DNA of 43,983 bases from Granulosicoccus sp. (lineage in GTDB: Bacteria > Pseudomonadota > Gammaproteobacteria > Granulosicoccales > Granulosicoccaceae): assembly GCA_023301795.1 (NCBI GenBank), contig JALZVU010000262.1, positions 1 to 43,983 on the forward strand, in the 5' to 3' direction. Below are positions 43,838-43,983 of this stretch, one piece after another. Both the position numbers and the translations under genes were made by a program. Position 1 is the stretch's first letter, and each line of letters opens with the position of its first letter. The notes under the pieces are model-generated. The model saw only the letters and a list, made by a program, of their open reading frames with translations. It had not been told where the DNA came from and did not search any database.

Positions 43838-43983
43838 GAGTGTATCAACCACGAGTGCCGTCTTGGTGTGCTACCTTGAACCAGTCGGTTCAGGTGGGAA
43901 CGGCTGGAACCGTATCAGGCTTTCCGCCGTAACGGACATGCACAACAACAGCGACCAGACCACTCCCGGGGTGAGAAATTAGG
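43838..43983 (-). ncRNA. ssrS: 6S RNA, 3' part (runs off the window)
   Basis: 6S RNA binds the sigma-70 RNA polymerase holoenzyme and lowers transcription in stationary phase. On the minus strand, CACCTGAACCGACTGG then TTCAAGGTAGCACACC match the conserved apical stem of gammaproteobacterial 6S (in E. coli CACCUUGAACCAAGGGUUC). GCATGTCCGTTACGGCGG then AAAGCCTGA matches the region after GCAUGCUCGG. The hairpin TGAACC/GGTTCA is kept. The 5' arm lies beyond the right edge and the 3' end is approximate. Synteny with fau supports the call. Confidence 0.8.

Noticed and set aside
1-43983. Mobile elements, prophage, CRISPR arrays, tRNA or rRNA genes
   Set aside because: I saw no transposase or integrase sequence, no spaced repeats of CRISPR type, and no tRNA T-loop signature in gene-free stretches; all gaps are short and fit local regulation.

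Overview
The window reads as chromosomal DNA of a gammaproteobacterium, probably a free-living aquatic one. The evidence is the set of core genes: rpsU divergent from tsaD, the rpsP-rimM-trmD-rplS operon, YajD, YcgL and Hsp15 homologues, pcnB-folK, and a partial 6S RNA directly upstream of the 5-formyl-THF cyclo-ligase gene. I see no insertion sequence, prophage, integrase, tRNA, rRNA or CRISPR array. Base composition looks moderate and fairly even throughout.

Left part (1-8.0 kb): rpsU and tsaD diverge. A membrane diguanylate cyclase converges on tsaD with an 11-bp overlap and is driven by an unusual symmetric promoter. Then come a YajD-type HNH protein and a long glutamine-dependent NAD synthetase. 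A di-haem cytochrome lipoprotein faces a TetR regulator across an operator region.

Middle part (8.0-24.3 kb) is the accessory section. A DUF481 outer-membrane protein sits behind a leader rich in palindromes. A TRAP transporter (small permease, large permease, Tat-exported binding protein) is followed by a strong nested hairpin. After it come a glutamine-synthetase-like ligase, an aldehyde dehydrogenase and an iron alcohol dehydrogenase. Together these look like an uptake and gamma-glutamylation pathway for an amino alcohol or related amine. Next is a three-gene ABC-2 transport operon in which both permeases carry large C-terminal domains of the gluzincin (peptidase MA-like) type. One domain has an intact zinc site and the other a destroyed one. 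I consider this the most unusual system in the window. A GGDEF protein with a degenerate EAL domain converges on it.

Right part (24.3-44 kb) is mostly housekeeping: metH; rpsP-rimM-trmD-rplS; htpG behind a heat-shock-type promoter; two coupled single-haem cytochromes c; ycgL; hslR-pcnB-folK-deoxynucleoside kinase; an OmpR-type regulator with a CHASE2 histidine kinase; rpiA divergent from ilvA; a 21-bp perfect hairpin between ilvA and fau; and the 6S RNA running off the right edge.

Several start codons are set inward from the longest possible reading frame (tsaD, the di-haem lipoprotein, tetR, the GS-like gene, metH, rpsP, trmD, htpG, both cytochromes, hslR, folK). The reason is given with each gene. 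All functions are inferred from sequence recognition by eye; no database search was run.
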